From: Pseudomonadota bacterium
Lineage (GTDB): Bacteria > Pseudomonadota > Alphaproteobacteria > Rhodobacterales > Rhodobacteraceae
Assembly (NCBI GenBank): GCA_021813645.1
Contig: JAKAJW010000366.1
Location: forward strand, 1-8,753
DNA length: 8,753 bases
Direction: 5' to 3'
Shown here: piece after piece, positions 5,725 through 8,753 of the stretch
How the letters are laid out: each line of letters starts with the position of its first letter
Position numbering within the stretch: the stretch's first letter is position 1
Made by a program: the position numbers and the translations under genes
The notes under the pieces: model-generated
Databases searched by the model: none
Seen by the model: only the letters and a program-made list of their open reading frames with translations
Told to the model about the DNA's origin: nothing

Positions 5725-7011
5725 CTAGGTGCCCGCCGCCATCACCGGGTTCACATACAGGTTGTAGGCGTAGACGTGGGCCCAGGGCAGCTTCGTGTAG
5801 AAGTTGTAGGCGTCCTGGAAAAGCGCGTCCGACTCCGAGGTCGCCTGGCCGTTCGAGTACCGCGGCCACCAGATGCCCTCCAGCAGTCCGGGGATCATCT
5901 TCTGGCTTCCGGGGTAGCGCACCTTCCTCAACTGGCCTTGCGCCACGTCGTAGAGCTTGTCGACGCCGGCCATCGAGTCGGTGAGCACTTCCTGGTTGCC
6001 GATCATCCACGGGGCATTGCGCGGCGCCGCGATGTCAAACATCGGGGTTTTGTCCGTCGCGGTCAGCATGACCTTGGCGAAGCCGAGCAAGCGGGCCGTC
6101 GCCCTCTGCACATAGTGGGTGTAGTAGAAGCGCTTTTCCGCTTCCTGGTCCGAGCCGAGCGCCTGGTTCTGGCGCTGGTTCATCACCTCGATCACGCCCA
6201 GGTTCAGGGTCGAGCTGGCGTTCACGCTCGGCGACTGCACATAGGCGATCGTGCGGGCGATGCCGCAGTTGTCGCCGTTGGTCTGGTTCGAGATCAGATA
6301 CTCCAGACCCTGGGGACCGAGTGGCGCGCCGGAAGCCGAGTTCATCGGCACCAGCTGGCAGCCGGCCACGAAGCCCGGAGGCACCTGGTCGACGGTGATG
6401 GTGTCGATGCCGCCGCCGGTCGAGTTCGACTTCTGCAGGATCGTCACAATCCCCAGAATGTTGAACGCCGCGTCCGTGGCCGCGTACTGGTTATTGATGT
6501 CCAGCAGGCGGTTGCCGTAAGGCACGTTGGCCAGCTGCACCACCACGCCGCCGGCGTAGGTTGCGTCGACGGTCGCCAGCAGGCCCTGGTTGTAGCCCTG
6601 GGCCAGGGCGTTGCGGGTGTGCGCAAACTTGTCCTTCATGCGGGCAAGCATGCGCGCGATCGGTTTCGCGATCAGCAGGCGGTCGGTGCCGGCGCCCTCG
6701 ATGCGGGCCAGCAGCTCGGTCCGTGCGACGCCCATGATGCCAGCCACCGGGACAACGATGAACTGGTTGTATCCGGGGCCGTTGCCCTGGATGTAGGGTC
6801 CGCCGTCCGGGTCGTAGAACGCGAACTGGCCGCCCACGTCAAACTCGATCGGGTGACGGTACTTTTCCTTGCCCATGTCGCGCGCCGTGGCCATCTGGAA
6901 ACGGCGGTCGATGCCCTGGTCAAGGTTCTGCGAGGTCTCGATGTTCTCATCGATGACCTGAATCATCAGCGCAATCTGCGCTTGTGCGGTGGAATTGTTG
7001 GGTGGGGCCAT
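5725..7011 (-). CDS. Probable major capsid protein (HK97-fold type)
   Basis: A 428-residue protein with an ATG start and a GGAG 7 nt upstream. Length, position after the scaffold-like gene and composition fit a tailed-phage major capsid protein, which forms the icosahedral shell. Seen: a helical N-terminal arm (residues 1-45), a Gly/Asp/Phe/Tyr-rich segment (about 55-85: GGQFAFYDPDGGPYIQGNG), a PVAGIMGVARTELLARIEG strand-turn-helix, and a long 'spine'-like amphipathic helix with Arg/Lys/Met (about 105-140) followed by NALAQGYNQGLLATV. After that come a beta-rich central part with Gly/Asn loops and a C-terminal part rich in Trp, Tyr and Pro ending near NPVMAAGT. The pattern 'variable arm, strands, long helix, then a small-residue loop after NxL' is what I know from HK97-fold capsids. 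I do not recognise a specific named family. No internal protease or delta domain is visible in this gene. Confidence 0.72.
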   Translation of the reverse strand: MAPPNNSTAQAQIALMIQVIDENIETSQNLDQGIDRRFQMATARDMGKEKYRHPIEFDVGGQFAFYDPDGGPYIQGNGPGYNQFIVVPVAGIMGVARTELLARIEGAGTDRLLIAKPIARMLARMKDKFAHTRNALAQGYNQGLLATVDATYAGGVVVQLANVPYGNRLLDINNQYAATDAAFNILGIVTILQKSNSTGGGIDTITVDQVPPGFVAGCQLVPMNSASGAPLGPQGLEYLISNQTNGDNCGIARTIAYVQSPSVNASSTLNLGVIEVMNQRQNQALGSDQEAEKRFYYTHYVQRATARLLGFAKVMLTATDKTPMFDIAAPRNAPWMIGNQEVLTDSMAGVDKLYDVAQGQLRKVRYPGSQKMIPGLLEGIWWPRYSNGQATSESDALFQDAYNFYTKLPWAHVYAYNLYVNPVMAAGT

Positions 7012-7114
7012 GGGCCATCTCCAGCCGGCCTCGAACTTCGCCGGCTGCCCTTGGGCGCTGCTTCACAGGTTCGCCCGCACACGCACCGGCGCGTGGGGCG
7101 GCTCGAAATCGCGG
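7012..7114. other. Leader spacer before the capsid gene
   Basis: This 103-nt non-coding stretch separates the scaffold-like gene's TAG from the capsid ATG. It contains the ribosome site and the 7-bp stem at 7023-7046. A weaker 5-bp stem, CACGC/GCGTG, lies at 7080-7095. I see no convincing promoter boxes and no terminator T-run in it. Confidence 0.5.
7019..7022 (-). promoter_or_regulatory. Ribosome binding site of the major capsid gene
   Basis: GGAG on the minus strand lies 7 nt before the ATG at 7011-7009, which supports this start. A 7-bp stem (7023-7029 with 7040-7046, AGCCGGC/GCCGGCT, 10-nt loop) abuts it on the upstream side. That stem has no following T-run and so does not look like a terminator. 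It might shape the capsid leader RNA. Confidence 0.55.
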
Positions 7115-8753
7115 CTAGCGGCGGCCTGTACGGAGCCGCTCAGCCTCGAGCATCTCCATCTCGGCGCGATCGACGCGGCTTGCTTGCTGGTACTCGGGGT
7201 TGTTTCTCAGGTTCTCCAGCGCCTGCTGCTGGAGCGCCTGGCCGGAAAGCGGTTGCGGTCCCTGCGTCGGTGCAGAGGCCGATTGCGGTTCAACCCTGGC
7301 CACCTGTGCGACGCGCTGTTGCTGCTCGTGCTGCGCCGCCTGGTTGCCGCGGATGCCTTTGTGGATCTCCTCCATGTAGGCGCGCTCGATGGCCGGCGCA
7401 TATTTGCCCACCAGCTCCGACATATACGCCAGCCGCTGCTGCTCGGCCGCCGGGCCCTGCAGCTCGAGGTTGCGCAGCTTCTCTGCCACCGTGGGGATGG
7501 AGTAGATCTTGCTCTGGAACGAGTGCCACATCTCGGCCGCGTAGGTCGGCACCTCGGTCACCTGGCGGGTCGCCGGGTTAACCCACTTGCGGTTGAGCAC
7601 AAAATCGGGAATGTACTCGCCGCGGTCCCTGCGGGCCTTGATGAGGTTGTCGATGAAGTCGCCGAAGTTCTGGCCAAACGCGCCGTTCACCTTGCGTTCA
7701 AAGGCCTGGCGCTGCTGCACCCGCGCCTGCTTTGAGTTTGCCTGTTTTCCGGCGTTCACCTGCTCCAGCTGCTTCGCGAGTTCGGCCTGCAGCTCACGCT
7801 GTGCCTGGGTCGCGTCGGCGGGAAGCTCGGGCAGGCTGAGCTGGCTGTCGGCCTCGCCCAGCAGCTCCTGCACGTACTCGAGGGCCTTGATCCGGTAATC
7901 GGCGTCGATCGACGCCACCCGGTCGGCTTCCTTCATCTGCTCGTTCGGGTAGACGCCGCTCTCCAGCTTCTTCTGCAGCGCCTGGAGGGCGCTTTTCTCC
8001 GTGGCGATGCGGTCGCCCATCGCGCCGCCGACGAACTTCCGGCCGATGAAATCGAAAGACTCGGCCATCGCCGGCAGCCCGTTCTCTAGGATCGGCTGGC
8101 CCTTTTCGTCGCGCAGCGTGAACAGGTCGACGAACTGCTTCCAGCCGCGCTCGCCCATGTCGGGGTTCTCGGCCGCCATGGCGAAGGCGTGCTGCAGGTT
8201 GAGAAACTCGTTCGCCTTGCTCGTCGCGAATTGCGCCTCCTCGACGGTGGGCACGATCTCGAGGATCGGCTTCGCCGCTTCGGCGGCGCGAGCCATGTCC
8301 ATGACCTGCGTCTTAGCCTCGGGGTCGCGATCAAAGAGCGCCTTGAAATCGGGCTTCGCCGCGAGCAGGTTCTCGAAGGCCTGCGGCGTAGGCAGAGGCT
8401 GCGCCTCGCCCGGCTGTGCCTGCGGCTGTTCCTGCTCCTTTGGCTGCGGTGCCGCCTGCTCCTCGGGCTGGGCGCCGGGTTCGGGCGCCACCTGGGCAGG
8501 CTGGTCGAGCTGCTCGTCCGGGTGCTCCTGGCGCCAGCGCTCGCTGGCTTCGATAAACTGCTCGACGCCCTCCTCATTCTCGGGAAAGTCCGAGGCCTTG
8601 GGCGGTCCGGCCGGCGCGGCGGGCGCGGCCGGCGGAGCGGCTTGTGCGGGAGCGTCTGCCGGTGCCGGGGCTGCAGCCGGTGCAGCCGCTGGGGCTGCTG
8701 CAGGCGCCGGTGCTGCCGGTGCCGGTGCGGCAGCGGGCGCGGGACTGGCCGCA
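7115..8753 (-). CDS. Probable capsid scaffold/assembly protein, 5' end missing
   Basis: The frame is open from the right edge to a TAG at 7115-7117, giving at least 545 residues. A GTG at 8491 could be taken as the start, but the frame continues upstream without a stop and still reads as protein, so the true start lies outside the window. Seen: an Ala/Pro-only stretch (about 8600-8753), an acidic segment containing PFPENEEEGVEQFIEASERW, a Gln/Glu/Pro linker (about 8400-8500), then a mostly helical charged body rich in Ala, Glu, Gln, Lys and Arg, another Gln-rich segment near 7230-7340 and a basic C-terminus ending LRTGRR. There are no obvious enzyme motifs or membrane segments. Its position directly before the capsid gene, its helical charged character and its flexible linkers are what is known for phage scaffold proteins. 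The role is inferred from these. A minor head or internal virion protein is the alternative. Confidence 0.6.
   Translation of the reverse strand, partial: AASPAPAAAPAPAAPAPAAAPAAAPAAAPAPADAPAQAAPPAAPAAPAGPPKASDFPENEEGVEQFIEASERWRQEHPDEQLDQPAQVAPEPGAQPEEQAAPQPKEQEQPQAQPGEAQPLPTPQAFENLLAAKPDFKALFDRDPEAKTQVMDMARAAEAAKPILEIVPTVEEAQFATSKANEFLNLQHAFAMAAENPDMGERGWKQFVDLFTLRDEKGQPILENGLPAMAESFDFIGRKFVGGAMGDRIATEKSALQALQKKLESGVYPNEQMKEADRVASIDADYRIKALEYVQELLGEADSQLSLPELPADATQAQRELQAELAKQLEQVNAGKQANSKQARVQQRQAFERKVNGAFGQNFGDFIDNLIKARRDRGEYIPDFVLNRKWVNPATRQVTEVPTYAAEMWHSFQSKIYSIPTVAEKLRNLELQGPAAEQQRLAYMSELVGKYAPAIERAYMEEIHKGIRGNQAAQHEQQQRVAQVARVEPQSASAPTQGPQPLSGQALQQQALENLRNNPEYQQASRVDRAEMEMLEAERLRTGRR
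8600..8753 (-). repeat. Low-complexity Ala/Pro-coding repeat
   Basis: On the plus strand this stretch is built from irregular iterations of short units such as GCCGGTGC and GGTGCCGG. On the minus strand they read almost exclusively as Ala and Pro codons. It lies inside the coding frame of the putative scaffold protein and extends to the window edge. It probably encodes a flexible extended linker. Such DNA is prone to expansion and contraction by slippage and to misassembly. Confidence 0.7.

Noticed and set aside
5648..6010. Upstream extension of the 230-residue protein into the capsid gene
   Set aside because: This part is a shadow of the capsid gene's 3' end and reads through the heptamer repeat (as QLSAIS) and the hairpin. 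A good ribosome site points to the TTG at 5647.
5776..7581. 601-codon open frame on the plus strand
   Set aside because: It runs antisense across both the capsid gene and the end of the scaffold-like gene, crossing their intergenic spacer. Its product is dominated by Arg/Val/Leu/His/Gly/Ala as expected from the reverse of GC-rich codons. It has no coherent domain.
8600..8753. Repeated GCCGG/GGTGC units considered as a CRISPR-like or origin repeat array
   Set aside because: The units are irregular with no unique spacers, and they stay in frame as Ala/Pro codons, so a protein linker explains them.
1..8753. Search for tRNA genes, attachment sites, integrase, insertion-sequence ends or defence genes
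   Set aside because: None was seen. Every larger stretch is accounted for by minus-strand virion-type genes, and the spacers are 103 nt or shorter.

Overview
The window is a run of densely packed, GC-rich structural genes from a tailed bacteriophage or an integrated prophage. All the genes I can support lie on the minus strand, so the order of transcription is from the right edge to the left edge. I see no tRNA, rRNA, CRISPR array, insertion sequence, integrase or host housekeeping gene. Nothing distinguishes a free phage from a prophage. The host is not identifiable. The high GC and a CTGATAG heptamer tandem repeat of a kind I associate with several GC-rich soil phyla are weak hints only.

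Layout in transcription order: (1) 8753-7115, the 3' part of a long helical protein with Pro/Ala-rich and Gln/Glu/Pro-rich linkers, probably the capsid scaffold or an equivalent assembly protein, with its start beyond the window. (2) 7011-5725, the probable HK97-fold major capsid protein. (3) A short intergenic stretch with a heptamer repeat and a perfect GC hairpin. (4) 5647-4955, an unrecognised 230-residue protein with a TTG start and a C-terminal coiled coil. (5) 4950-3700, an unrecognised 416-residue protein with a zinc-knuckle-like Cys/His cluster and a Lys/Ala tail. (6) 3698-2901, a probable head-to-tail adaptor. (7) 2843-2397, a small structural-type protein. (8) 2394-2161, a 77-residue Cys/His protein. 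(9) 2195-1, a very long open frame (at least 731 codons, running off the left edge) encoding a modular tail, nozzle or baseplate-type protein with an internal duplication.

The genes read as one head-to-neck-to-tail morphogenesis operon. Several junctions are 1 to 4 nt apart or overlap, which suggests translational coupling. The hairpin after the capsid gene could partly terminate transcription and so give more capsid protein than downstream neck proteins. An adaptor-like protein followed by a large protein with an 'LDDPTNVPVG...CRNTDF' N-terminus is at least compatible with a short-tailed (podovirus-like) neck and nozzle, but this is inference. Long open frames on the plus strand (for example 5776-7581 and 3673-5043) are antisense shadows of GC-rich genes.

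The least explained parts are the two unfamiliar genes between the capsid and the adaptor (5647-3700), and the modular protein at the left edge.
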